Positions 37,110 to 45,929 of a stretch of DNA of 64,000 nt are shown piece after piece. The notes under the pieces were generated by a model that ran no database searches, was not told the DNA's origin, and was given only the letters and a program-made list of their open reading frames with translations. The first letter of the stretch is position 1, and every line of letters begins with the position of its first letter. Position numbers and translations under genes: made by a program. The stretch comes from R-RK-3 sp963834945 (GTDB taxonomy: Bacteria; Pseudomonadota; Alphaproteobacteria; Rhizobiales; Rhodomicrobiaceae): positions 248,001 through 312,000 of the forward strand of contig CAWIDT010000004.1 in assembly GCA_963834945.1 (NCBI GenBank), written 5' to 3'.

Positions 37110-37338
37110 AGCATGATCCGCAAAAGTGGATGCCGGTTTTGCGGCGAAGATCATGCTCAGGCAGAAAGCATGATCCGCAAAAGTGGATACCGGTTTTGCG
37201 ATGAAGATCATGCTCAGGCAGAAAGCATGATCCGCAAAAGTGGATGCCGATTTTGCGATGAAGATCATGCTCAGGCAGAAAGCATGATCCGCAAAAGTGG
37301 ATGCCGATTTTGCGATGAAGATCATGCTCAGGCAAACA
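37109..37338. repeat. Four tandem 57-bp palindromic repeats
   Basis: Units begin GCATGATCCGCAAAAGTGG at 37111, 37168, 37225 and 37282, exactly 57 apart, each ending GAAGATCATGC. The ends of each unit are self-complementary (GCATGATC/GATCATGC), so each can fold into a hairpin. There are no unique spacers. The single unit is a common dispersed repeat in Hyphomicrobiales; tandem array form is less usual. The 19-codon peptides encoded on both strands are a result of 57 being divisible by three. Confidence 0.92.
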
Positions 37339-37371
37339 GATAATTCGTAAACCCAACTTTCGGGGCCGCAC

Positions 37372-38313
37372 ATGACCAGCATGGAAACCAATCGACCCTC
37401 CGCCGCTCGTCAGCCGGCCGGCCCCGCAGCATCCAATACCGGCATCAAAACCGTCGGTATCGTCGGTGCGGGACAGATGGGCAACGGCATCGCGCAGGTC
37501 ATCTCGCTCGCGGGCTACGACGTCGCGCTGAACGATCTCTCCCAGGAGCGGGTCGAGACGGCGCTCGCCACGATCAACGGCCACATGTCGCGGCTGATCG
37601 CGCGCGGCAAGCTCACCGACGCCGAGCGTGAGCAGGCGCTCGCCCGTATCCGCTACGCCCCGTCGCTGGAAGATTTCGCCGAAACCGACCTGGTGATCGA
37701 GGCGGCTATCGAGGATGAGGACGTCAAGCGCAAAATCTTCCAGACGCTGTGCCCATTCCTGAAATCCGACGCCATTCTGGCGACCAACACCTCCTCGATT
37801 TCCATCACCCGCCTGGCCGCCTCGACCGACCGGCCGGAGCGCTTCATCGGCATGCACTTCATGAATCCGGTTCCGCTGATGGTGCTGGTGGAAATGATCC
37901 GCGGCATCGCCACCGAGGAGGCCACCTTTGCAGTGGCGCGAGAATTCGTCTCCAGCCTTGGCAAAACCGTGGCCGTGTCCGAGGACTTCCCGGCCTTCAT
38001 GGTCAACCGCGTGCTGCTGCCGATGATCAACGAGGCGATCTACACGCTCTATGAGGGCGTCGGCACGGTCGAGGCGATCGACACCGCGCTGCGGCTGGGC
38101 GCGAATCATCCGATGGGACCGCTGCAACTCGCCGACTTCATCGGCCTGGACACCTGCCTTTCGGTCATGCAGGTGCTGTATGAGGGGCTGGCGGATTCCA
38201 AATACCGGCCCTGCCCACTGCTGGTGAAATATGTCGAGGCAGGTTGGCTCGGGCAAAAGACGCAGCGCGGCTTTTACGATTATCGAGGCAAGGTGCCGGT
38301 GCCGACGCGCTGA
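37372..38313 (+). CDS. 3-hydroxybutyryl-CoA dehydrogenase
   Basis: 313 residues. After a short variable lead, VGIVGAGQMGNGIAQV is the Rossmann NAD-binding site; the 3-hydroxyacyl-CoA dehydrogenase signature is FMVNRVLLPMINEAIYTLYEG (as DFPAFMVNRVLLPM) and the catalytic His-Glu pair is in IGMHFMNPVP and the following Glu region. It interconverts acetoacetyl-CoA and 3-hydroxybutyryl-CoA, linking fatty-acid and PHB metabolism with the ETF genes upstream. ATG 37381 is an alternative start. Confidence 0.93.
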   Translation: MTSMETNRPSAARQPAGPAASNTGIKTVGIVGAGQMGNGIAQVISLAGYDVALNDLSQERVETALATINGHMSRLIARGKLTDAEREQALARIRYAPSLEDFAETDLVIEAAIEDEDVKRKIFQTLCPFLKSDAILATNTSSISITRLAASTDRPERFIGMHFMNPVPLMVLVEMIRGIATEEATFAVAREFVSSLGKTVAVSEDFPAFMVNRVLLPMINEAIYTLYEGVGTVEAIDTALRLGANHPMGPLQLADFIGLDTCLSVMQVLYEGLADSKYRPCPLLVKYVEAGWLGQKTQRGFYDYRGKVPVPTR

Positions 38314-38406
38314 GCGGTGTGCGCTCACCCGTGCTGCCCCCCGTCCCCCGTCCTGGCTGTTCAGGGGCGACTTATACCGCACCTCCTCTGGCGGCAGCAC
38401 GGCATA

Positions 38407-38619
38407 CTACCTCGTCTCGTACGACACCAAATTTTGGCCGGCGTCGTAGCCAAAGGAGGTCGGCCTCGCGCCTCCGTACACGATATCGTTGACCATAGAG
38501 ACCACTTGGTGGACCCAAGATCCAATCTTTGAGGCGCCAGCAACCTCATTCATTTCTTCCGGGGTAAGCTCCCGCATCGCGAAATCTCCGCTCTGCGGGG
38601 TGATCTTCATTTCCATCAT
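38407..38619 (-). CDS. Orphan peptide with double-glycine-type leader
   Basis: 70 residues, preceded by AAGGAGAAAG at good spacing. Residues 16-29, RELTPEEMNEVAGA, match the class II bacteriocin (GG-type) leader consensus ELTxxExxxVxGG/GA; cleavage after Ala29 would release a 41-residue core SKIGSWVHQVVSMVND... with a mixed hydrophobic-polar helix and YGG. No peptidase-transporter, modification or immunity gene is nearby. A secreted antimicrobial or signalling peptide is inferred; export would need a distant PCAT-type ABC transporter. Confidence 0.62.
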   Translation of the reverse strand: MMEMKITPQSGDFAMRELTPEEMNEVAGASKIGSWVHQVVSMVNDIVYGGARPTSFGYDAGQNLVSYETR

Positions 38620-39030
38620 TGTCTTTCTCCTTGTGAATGAAAGGCGTTTAGCTCCGATCCGTCGGTATTCCGCCCAACCTATAGGGGTTGTTGACGCTTC
38701 GATTTTTACCTGATTGCGCCGTTTTGGATGTTCCGCAGGTTACATGTCAGGCTGATCGCAAAGAAATAGCGTGGTAGCTTCGACGCAGCGAAAGCAAAGT
38801 TCTCGATCATTGGGCCTTCAAGGCTGCGCATCCTTCCGTGCTCACGCTGGCCGAAAGCTGTCCTTCCCCCTATTACATGGACGAGGGCTGCGGCGGCGCG
38901 TCATAACGCATTGACGTTCGGCGGCTCTGCCGCATTGACACGTTGAGAAAAGGGCACCACTTTCTGCGCGGCGGTAATCCGATGCGGCTAACCGCGCCCC
39001 GTCTCCGCGTCCGGCCAAGAAGGGAAGCTG
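38620..39030. other. Divergent intergenic region, peptide / carA
   Basis: 411 bases. The left part must hold the peptide gene promoter; the right part holds the carA leader, with AAGAAGGGAAG just before the ATG and a TTGACA-like TTGACACGTTGAG near 38936. No gene seen. Confidence 0.4.
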
Positions 39031-40314
39031 ATGTCCGACGATCAATCCGGTCGCAACCCCGGCCCGAGCCAGGTGCCTCTTTCCCTTTTCAGCGACACGA
39101 TTTTCGCGCCCATGAAGCGGGACGCCTGCGAGAGCTGGGCCGATCCGGTCTTCACCGGCGCGCTGGTGCTGGCCGACGGCACGGTGATTCAGGGCTTTGG
39201 CCTGGGCGCAACCGGCCGCGCGGTCGGCGAATTGTGCTTCAACACCGCGATGACAGGCTATCAGGAAATCCTCACCGATCCGTCCTATGCCGGACAGATC
39301 GTCACCTTCACCTTCCCCCATATCGGCAATGTCGGGGCCAATGTCGACGATGCGGAGACCTCCAATCTGGCGGCGGCGTCGGGCGTGCGCGGCTGCGTGC
39401 TGCGCGCCAACATCACCGCGCCGTCCAACTATCGCGCCATGCAGCATTTCGATGCCTGGCTGAAATCGCGTGGCATCGTCGGCCTGTGGGGCATCGACAC
39501 GCGCGCGCTGACCGCGTTCATCCGCGAAAAGGGCATGCCCAATGCGATCATTGCCAATGATCCGGCGGGCAAGTTCGATCTCGACGCGCTGAAAGCTCAA
39601 GCCCGCGCCTGGCCGGGCATCGAGGGCATGGACCTCGCCAAGGACGTGACCGCCGGACAAAGCTATCGCTGGGACGAGACCGCCTGGAGCTGGGAAGAGG
39701 GCTTCGGCCGGCAGGAGGCGCCCGATTTCCACGTAGTCGCCATCGATTACGGGATGAAGCGCAATATCCTGCGCTGTCTCGCGACCGCCGGCTGCCGCGT
39801 CACCGTGCTGCCGGCCACCGCGACCGCCGAGGAGGTCCTGGCGCACAAGCCCGACGGGGTGTTTCTCTCCAACGGTCCCGGCGATCCGGCGGCGATGAGC
39901 GATTACGCCGTGCCCGCGATCCAGGAGATCGTCGGCTCGGGCAAGCCGGTTTTCGGCATCTGCCTTGGGCATCAATTGCTGGCGCTGGCGCTGGGCGCCC
40001 AGACGCGCAAGATGCACCAGGGGCATCACGGCGCCAACCATCCGGTGAAGGACTTCACGACCGGCAAGGTCGAGATCACCTCGATGAATCACGGTTTCAC
40101 CGTCGACACCAAGACGCTGCCCGACAGCGTCGAGGAGACGCATGTCTCGCTGTTCGACGGGTCCAATTGCGGCCTGCGCCTGAAAGACCGGCCGGTGTTC
40201 TCGGTGCAATACCACCCGGAAGCGTCGCCCGGCCCGCAGGACAGCCACTATCTGTTCCGCCGCTTCATCAATCACATCCGGCAGCGGAACGATATGGAGC
40301 TGGTGACGGAATAA
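39031..40314 (+). CDS. carA: Carbamoyl-phosphate synthase small subunit
   Basis: 427 residues. The N-terminal CPSase domain (VGELCFNTAMTGYQEILTDPSY as VGELCFNTAMTGYQE) is followed by a class I glutamine amidotransferase with catalytic Cys in PVFGICLGHQLLALALGA (GICLGHQ) and the His-Glu pair in YHPEASPGP. It releases ammonia from glutamine for carbamoyl phosphate, needed for arginine, pyrimidines and also for HypF. The first 30 residues are an atypical polar lead. carB is not in the window. Confidence 0.95.
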   Translation: MSDDQSGRNPGPSQVPLSLFSDTIFAPMKRDACESWADPVFTGALVLADGTVIQGFGLGATGRAVGELCFNTAMTGYQEILTDPSYAGQIVTFTFPHIGNVGANVDDAETSNLAAASGVRGCVLRANITAPSNYRAMQHFDAWLKSRGIVGLWGIDTRALTAFIREKGMPNAIIANDPAGKFDLDALKAQARAWPGIEGMDLAKDVTAGQSYRWDETAWSWEEGFGRQEAPDFHVVAIDYGMKRNILRCLATAGCRVTVLPATATAEEVLAHKPDGVFLSNGPGDPAAMSDYAVPAIQEIVGSGKPVFGICLGHQLLALALGAQTRKMHQGHHGANHPVKDFTTGKVEITSMNHGFTVDTKTLPDSVEETHVSLFDGSNCGLRLKDRPVFSVQYHPEASPGPQDSHYLFRRFINHIRQRNDMELVTE

Positions 40315-40344
40315 GGCGCGGTGACCGGCCGCCCGGAAGCGGCA

Positions 40345-41523
40345 TCAGTTGCGCTGCACCTGCTGTTCGGGCAGTTCAGAGCTTTGCGGCGGTGTCGCGG
40401 GGACTTCCTTCATCGCCGCCGCCAGCAACTGCGCCGCTTGCTCATTGCCCAACGGCGTCATATGGCCGAATTCCTCGCCTTCGACCGTATAGTACTGCGC
40501 GACGAGGTCGGGGTCGCCATGCGTCAGCGCCTTCAGGGACGCGAACTGATCGACCACCTGAATGCCAGCATGCTGGCTGCATTCGGTGAGCTTTTTCATA
40601 TCGTTGAGGATATACGGCTCTTCGAGCACCAGCTCACCGCTATATTGCAGCAGCAGCAAAAGCCGCACTTGCGCGTCGTCCGTCCGCTGCTTCAATCTTA
40701 CGAGCAACTTGCAGGTGATATCGACGGCGTCGATATCCACCTCCTCATACATCGAAGCTTCAGTCGGATACCAGAAGGACGGGGTCAACCGACTGAACAG
40801 ATGGTCGCTCAACGCTGAATAGCCGAGCACCGAGCGAAGCGCCTTGCTGATGACGCCTTCCTTGACATTGCTTTCGATCGGGCCTGGCGGATGATAGATG
40901 AGCTGGCCGTTCTCAGCCGTGAAATAGGGCTTGGGGGCTCCGGCCTGCGACAGCGCGGCGCGATAGATATCCACCTCGGTGAAACCGATGATCATCGTCT
41001 TCGGCTTGACGATCGGCAGGGTTTGCTCCGCCCGGAGTATGATTTGATCCGTTGCGAAGCCGGCAACCCCGGCATTGATCACTGGCGTACTGGTCATCTT
41101 CTCAAGATGCGAAGGCCAGGTGTTTGAGTCATCGACTGCGTCGAAGCCTTCAGTGAACGAATCGCCGACGGCGAGAATGCCGCCGGTTCGCACCTCGGTT
41201 TCACCGAAATTCCTCCTGAAGCCATGATCCAGTGTGGTGAAGCCGCTGCCTTGATAATGCGGCGCCAGCGTCCAGCCCAGCAGGGGATCGGTTGTCGCTC
41301 TTTCACCGATCCTGTTCGTCCGTGCGCCTTCCTGGCGCCAGTCGGTCAATTCGAAGATCGGCACTCCGGTCGCGGCGCGGAACCCGATCTCGGCGACCAG
41401 AAGCGTCACCACGATCGACGCGGTGAAAATCAGCACGTTTCCGGCACGGGCGATCCACTGGGCCGTTGCGGAGGAAGGCGGCGTGGCGGCGCTGGATTTG
41501 GGGAGGTCAGTTGGCATAGGCAT
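40345..41523 (-). CDS. SGNH/GDSL hydrolase-like membrane-anchored protein
   Basis: 392 residues from ATG 41523. A membrane helix (about 25-50, VLIFTASIVVTLLVAEIGF) precedes an extracytoplasmic domain with block I AVGDSFTEG, the nucleophile-Ser block of SGNH hydrolases, an Asn-Gly-type stretch NAGVAGFATDQ and a possible terminal D/H block in GHMTPLGNEQAAQLL. Such proteins deacylate or acylate envelope polysaccharides. No neighbour fixes the substrate. Confidence 0.72.
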   Translation of the reverse strand: MPMPTDLPKSSAATPPSSATAQWIARAGNVLIFTASIVVTLLVAEIGFRAATGVPIFELTDWRQEGARTNRIGERATTDPLLGWTLAPHYQGSGFTTLDHGFRRNFGETEVRTGGILAVGDSFTEGFDAVDDSNTWPSHLEKMTSTPVINAGVAGFATDQIILRAEQTLPIVKPKTMIIGFTEVDIYRAALSQAGAPKPYFTAENGQLIYHPPGPIESNVKEGVISKALRSVLGYSALSDHLFSRLTPSFWYPTEASMYEEVDIDAVDITCKLLVRLKQRTDDAQVRLLLLLQYSGELVLEEPYILNDMKKLTECSQHAGIQVVDQFASLKALTHGDPDLVAQYYTVEGEEFGHMTPLGNEQAAQLLAAAMKEVPATPPQSSELPEQQVQRN

Positions 41524-41848
41524 CGACAATTTTGGCGGACGGAAGGTGCTGCTGTTAGCAGGGCACCTGGACAAACGCAAAGGCATAGAGCCGCTAGCAA
41601 AGGCATAGGCCGGCCAGCATAGAAAGCCCAAATCCATGAAGGCCGCATGAACGAACCGGCGCCGGCCTTCAAAGATCCCTCGGCCGGCGGGAGGATGTGC
41701 CTTAACCGCGCCGAGAATACGGCGCAACGGAGGATTGGCGTTCCCCGGCTAAACTGCTAAAGCGGGGGCAGCTTTGCGTTTCGCGGCCTTGAACCCTCGC
41801 GGGACCGTCATCTGTTTGGCCTGATGCCCTCTATAAGGAACAACGGAT

Positions 41849-42763
41849 TTGAGTCTGGTAGCCGAGCCGGCGCTTCCGACCGCCTTTCTGCGCACCATGC
41901 GGCCGCAGCATTGGGCGAAAAGCTTCCTGGTTTTCGTGCCGTTGCTCACGGCGCATGCCTATACGAGCGTCGACGCGGTCGCCCATGCGACGCTCGCCTT
42001 CGTCTGCTTCTGCCTTTGCGCCTCCGGCGGCTATTTCATCAACGATCTCTGGGATCTGGAAGCTGACCGGAACCACTCCATAAAGCGGCATCGGCCGCTC
42101 GCGTCGGGCGCGCTCCCGATCAGCGCCGGGGTGGTCGGGGCGATCGGCCTTCCGCTTGCGGCGCTCGGGATTGCCGCGGCCTTTCTTTCCCGCGGTTTCG
42201 TTGTCGTGCTGGCGCTGTATTTCGTGCTGACGATGCTCTACTCGTTCTATCTGAAACGGGTGGTCACCGCCGATGTGCTGACGCTGTCGGTGCTCTACAT
42301 GCTGAGAGTGCTGGCGGGCGCGGTGGCGATCCAGGTGTATCTGTCGTCCTGGCTGCTGGGCTTTTGCATTTTCCTCTTCCTCAGCCTTGCCTATCTGAAG
42401 CGCTTCATCGAGCTGCGCAAAATGAATGGCGGCGGCGAAAAGATTATGGGCCGGGGCTATTTCGGCGCCGACACGGAGTCGATGTTCACCCTCGGGGTCG
42501 CCAACGCCACGGCCTCGGTGCTGGTGTTCGCTCTGTTCATCAACAGCCCGGAAGTGCAGCAGGAATATCAGAGCCGCGACGTCCTGTGGATCATATGCCT
42601 GGTGCTGATCTTCTGGACCAACCGGATATGGATCGCGGCCAAGCGCGGCGATGTCGACGAGGATCCGGTGGAATTCGCGCTGCATGACCGCGCCAGCCAA
42701 CTGGCCGGACTTCTTTGTGTCGCGGCCATTCTGGTCGCCCGCTATGTCGACCTGTCATTCTGA
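41849..42763 (+). CDS. UbiA-family prenyltransferase (DPPR-synthase-like)
   Basis: 304 residues from a TTG with AAGGA ten bases upstream. Seven or more membrane helices. The first Asp-rich motif is NDLWDLEADRNHSIKRHRP (NDxxDxxxDRxHxxKxxRP) and the second lies near YSFYLKRVVTADV. Spacing and the KRHRP end are closest to decaprenyl-phosphate phosphoribosyltransferases, which start decaprenyl-phosphoryl-arabinose synthesis. The next gene is a small EamA/SMR-type membrane protein often found in lipid-linked sugar loci. Confidence 0.8.
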   Translation: MSLVAEPALPTAFLRTMRPQHWAKSFLVFVPLLTAHAYTSVDAVAHATLAFVCFCLCASGGYFINDLWDLEADRNHSIKRHRPLASGALPISAGVVGAIGLPLAALGIAAAFLSRGFVVVLALYFVLTMLYSFYLKRVVTADVLTLSVLYMLRVLAGAVAIQVYLSSWLLGFCIFLFLSLAYLKRFIELRKMNGGGEKIMGRGYFGADTESMFTLGVANATASVLVFALFINSPEVQQEYQSRDVLWIICLVLIFWTNRIWIAAKRGDVDEDPVEFALHDRASQLAGLLCVAAILVARYVDLSF

Positions 42764-42776
42764 AAGACCACCGGCG

Positions 42777-43148
42777 ATGTCCTTTCCCACGCTCGCGCTG
42801 ATCCTTGCAACCGTCACCGCCTCGGCCTGCGCGCAGCTGGCGCTCAAGCTTGGCATGAGCAGTCCCGCTGTCGTCGCCGCTCTGCCGCAAGGCGGCAAAG
42901 GCATCCTGCTGGCGGTCGCGTCCTCGCCCCTGGTCTGGACCGGCCTGACGATCTACGGCATGAGCGTCGCGGTGTGGCTCTGGGTGCTTTCCAAAGTCGA
43001 TCTCTCGCTGGCCTACCCGTTCGTCGGCATCAGCTTCATCGTCGTCATGGGGTTCGGCGCATTTGTGCTCAACGAGAGCGTGACGCCGCTGCGGATGGCC
43101 GGCACGCTTCTGATCGCGACGGGCTGCGTGCTGGTGGCACGGTCCTGA
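42777..43148 (+). CDS. EamA/SMR-type small membrane transporter
   Basis: 123 residues, four membrane helices with ACAQLALKLGM, a WLWVLSKVDLSLAYPFVGISF core and LNESVTPLRMAGTLLIATGCVLV at the end, as in ArnE/ArnF undecaprenyl-phosphate-sugar flippases and SMR pumps. It starts 14 bases after the UbiA gene, so the pair is probably an operon handling a polyprenyl-linked sugar. Confidence 0.8.
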   Translation: MSFPTLALILATVTASACAQLALKLGMSSPAVVAALPQGGKGILLAVASSPLVWTGLTIYGMSVAVWLWVLSKVDLSLAYPFVGISFIVVMGFGAFVLNESVTPLRMAGTLLIATGCVLVARS

Positions 43149-43178
43149 ACCCCGTTCCGCTCAACCGCTCAGGCAATA

Positions 43179-44318
43179 TTAGCGAGGGCAGGCCGGGAGG
43201 CGCCATTCAGCGACAGCATGATCGCCGTTCCGCGTGTCGCGCTCGCTTTGAATGGCGAGGCGCCCCGCATTGGACTGGGCAAAGAGCGCGACCAGCGTCA
43301 GCCCCAGGCCGATGCCGTCGAAGCGGCGGTGATCGACATCTTCTTCCTGGAAAAACACGCCCAACGCTCTTTCCACGGTCTCCTGCTCCATGCCGGCGCC
43401 GGTATCGGCGATGCGGATCGTCACCTGGGCGTCCGCCAAGGCGAGTGCTACCGCGACGTGGCCGTTCTCGCGGTTGAACTTCACCGCATTGTCGAACAGT
43501 TCGGTGATGGCCAGACGGAACTCATATTCGTTGGCTTTGACGAAAAGCGGTTGGGAGGCGGTTTGAAATGAAACGGTGATGTTGCGCGCGGCGGCCTTTG
43601 TCCGCAGGTGCTCCACCTCCTCCATCAGAAGCGGAGTGACATTGAAAATCTGCTGATCGCGCCGCAGATCGGTCGACGTGAACCGCGCGATCTCCAGGAC
43701 CCTGTGGACCATGCGCACCAGATCTTCGCCCGCGCCCTTGATGTAGGTGAGATATTCCAGGGCCTCAGGCTCGCTTTGCGAGCGAAGCTTGATCTCCAGC
43801 ATCGCGGAAAAGCCGAGCACGTGGTTGAGCGGCGTGAGCAGCTCGTGGCTCATCATCGAGAGGAAGCTTCGTCGCGCGCGATCACCCGCCTTGGCGCGGA
43901 TTTCCAGGATCTGCCGTTCCTCGACCGAACGCGTGGCGAAGCGGTATTCCTCAAGCGCTTCGCTCAAGGCTTCGGCCAGTTGGTCGGCGTCGCAGGGCTT
44001 GCGGAAGAAGCGGAACACCCGGCCGTCGTTAACGGCTGCGATCGCCGTCTCCTGATCGGTGTTGCCGGTGAGCATGAGACGCCGGATCTCGGGCCAGCGG
44101 CGCGCCGCCTCGCCGAGCAGGTCGGCGCCGTCGCGGTCCGGCATCCGCATATCGGCAAGGATGGCGCCGATCCCGTTGCCGCCTTCGAGAAGCCGTATCG
44201 CCTCGGCGGCGCTTTCCGAGGTGAGGATGTGAAAGCGGTCCGAGAGGCGCCGCCGCAATCCGGCGAGCACGCGCGGCTCGTCATCGACGAGCAAAATCCG
44301 TTCGTCAGGCTTGAGCAT
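43179..44318 (-). CDS. Response-regulator / histidine-kinase hybrid
   Basis: 379 residues. A receiver domain (about 6-125) keeps its phospho-acceptor Asp in ILADMRMPDRDG and Lys in FRKPCD. A HisKA/HATPase module follows, with the phospho-His in MMSHELLTPLNHV, N-box ELFDNAVKFN and G-boxes IADTGAGM and GIGLGLTL. Order receiver then kinase is the reverse of most hybrids. The gene overlaps the end of the PAS kinase upstream by 14 bases and very likely takes its phosphate from it. Confidence 0.88.
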   Translation of the reverse strand: MLKPDERILLVDDEPRVLAGLRRRLSDRFHILTSESAAEAIRLLEGGNGIGAILADMRMPDRDGADLLGEAARRWPEIRRLMLTGNTDQETAIAAVNDGRVFRFFRKPCDADQLAEALSEALEEYRFATRSVEERQILEIRAKAGDRARRSFLSMMSHELLTPLNHVLGFSAMLEIKLRSQSEPEALEYLTYIKGAGEDLVRMVHRVLEIARFTSTDLRRDQQIFNVTPLLMEEVEHLRTKAAARNITVSFQTASQPLFVKANEYEFRLAITELFDNAVKFNRENGHVAVALALADAQVTIRIADTGAGMEQETVERALGVFFQEEDVDHRRFDGIGLGLTLVALFAQSNAGRLAIQSERDTRNGDHAVAEWRLPACPR

Positions 44319-45670
44319 TGCGGACCGGCTGTCTGGTTTGAGAGGAGGTGGGCGGCTTCAGCGGCAGTTCGATGACGAACGTCGTCGAAAAGCCGGGCCG
44401 GCTGTCCAGCAGCAGCTTGCCGCCATGCTGATTGACGATGAAATCCTTGGCCAGGGCAAGCCCCTGCCCGGTGCCCTTCCCGACCTGCTTGGTCGTGAAG
44501 AACGGATCGAAGATTTTCTCCCACAGGCCTTTCGGAATGCCGGGGCCGTTGTCGCTGATCTCGATTCTCGACCGCGTCGGCGGCGGATTTGGTTTCGATG
44601 TGGATGACTCCCGTGGCGATGCCCTGCTCCTCGATCGCCTCGACGGCATTGACGATCATGTTCACCAGCACCTGCTGGATTTGCGCCGGCCGGCAGCTCG
44701 TCTTCGGCAGGTCTTGGGCAAACTCGGTGTCCAAGGCGACGACATGCTTGTGGCGGCTCCTGCAGATGGTGATGGCGCTTTGCACGACTCGGTTGATGTC
44801 GGACGGTTCGGGCGCTCCGGTTCCGGGGTGACTGAATTCCTTCATCAGCAACGCGATGTCTCGCACCTGGCGCACGCCGTCCACCGTTTCCCGGATCGCG
44901 GACATGATCTCCTTGACTAGATCGAGCAGCTCAATGTTCTGATTGAAGGTCTCGATTTTTTCGACGGCGGCCGGGAGCAGGCCTTGCGCCTCGCATTCGC
45001 GTTTCAGCTCATCATAATACTGATAGGAGGCGTAGATCTTATCCAGCGACAGCCCGATGAAATTGACGTTGTCGCCGATGAACTGGATCGGCGTGTTCAG
45101 CTCATGCGCGATGCCGCTCGATAGCGCGCCGATCGCCTCCAGGCGGCGTGATTCATAGAGCTGCTTAAAGATCTTCTCCTTGAGCTTTTCGGCGGCCTTG
45201 CGGGCGCTGGTGTCCGAGATCACCATGACGATGATCGGCTTGTCCTTGACCTTTGTCCGCCGTCCGCGCAATTCACCCTGAATGACGTCACCGTCGGCTT
45301 TCCTGACCGACAGTTCCGGGATGAGGAAGGATTCCATTTCCAGTTCGCAGCGGTAATTGCAACAGCTCGGCAGGAACTCCTCGACATGGTGTCCGATCAA
45401 ATGCGCCGGCGGGTAGCCGAGAAGCTTCGCCGAGGCACTGTTCGCCATTTTGATGGTGTAGCTCTCGTCGCAGGTAATGACAATGTGAGGAACCGCGTCG
45501 ATGATCGTGCTGATCAGCTCGACGTGGTCAAGCAAATCGCGCGAGGAGGATTGAAGGTCCTGATTTTTGAGAAACAGCTCAAGGATCTTCTCCTCCAGTA
45601 GACGTTCCGCTTCCTTGCGGCTGGTGACCTCTCTGGCAAGAAGGCGCTCCAGGTAGTCTTGTGAAGGCAT
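44305..45670 (-). CDS. PAS-domain sensor histidine kinase, one frameshift
   Basis: About 455 residues. A coiled-coil lead (REVTSRKEAERLLEEKILE) is followed by a PAS domain (about 50-170), a HisKA-like GALSSGIAHELNTPIQF and, after a frame change near 44575 (one extra A), the HATPase boxes ISDNGPGIPKGLWEKIFDPFF and GTGQGLALAKDF. The lead helix plus PAS plus this His box is the layout of kinases encoded next to haem-NO-binding (H-NOX) genes, and a vestige of such a gene lies just upstream. Confidence 0.85.
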
Positions 45671-45672
45671 GT

Positions 45673-45747
45673 TCAGCCTCCGGACTTTATGACTTCGAAG
45701 CGCGCCTCGACCATTTCAAGGAACTCGGTAAACACAATGCCCTTCAC
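45673..45747 (-). pseudogene. Remnant of an H-NOX (haem NO/O2-binding) gene
   Basis: A 24-codon frame from a GTG: KGIVFTEFLEMVEARF matches the very start of alphaproteobacterial HNOB/H-NOX domains, but after ARF it reads EVIKSGG and stops, so the roughly 180-residue haem domain is gone. The stop is two bases before the PAS-kinase ATG region, where a full H-NOX gene would end. The simplest reading is a large internal deletion that fused the first and last codons. The remaining frame may only couple translation of the kinase. Confidence 0.55.
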
Positions 45748-45929
45748 GCCGGCGACCCCGATCAACAAAGTGGCGCAGCTTGACCGTGCTTGAACACGTT
45801 GCCGCAATGCATTGTAACAAAGCGCTGTTTCGGAATTCTGAATCGCGGAGGGCGCGTTCCTGGACCCTGGCCGGCGGCTCGGATACTCTGACGCCGGCAA
45901 TTCCGCCTCGATCATTTTCAGGCATTTCC

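Noticed and set aside
37109..37338. CRISPR array
   Set aside because: Units are contiguous 57-bp copies without unique spacers, and no cas genes are present.
37113..37343. Cys-repeat peptide (19-residue units with CxFC)
   Set aside because: Same repeats read as protein; similar units occur as non-coding dispersed elements, and both strands are equally open.
36997..38400. 467-codon minus-strand frame across the 57-bp repeats and the hbd gene
   Set aside because: Open only because the repeat period is a multiple of three and the hbd shadow is open; no ribosome site or homology.
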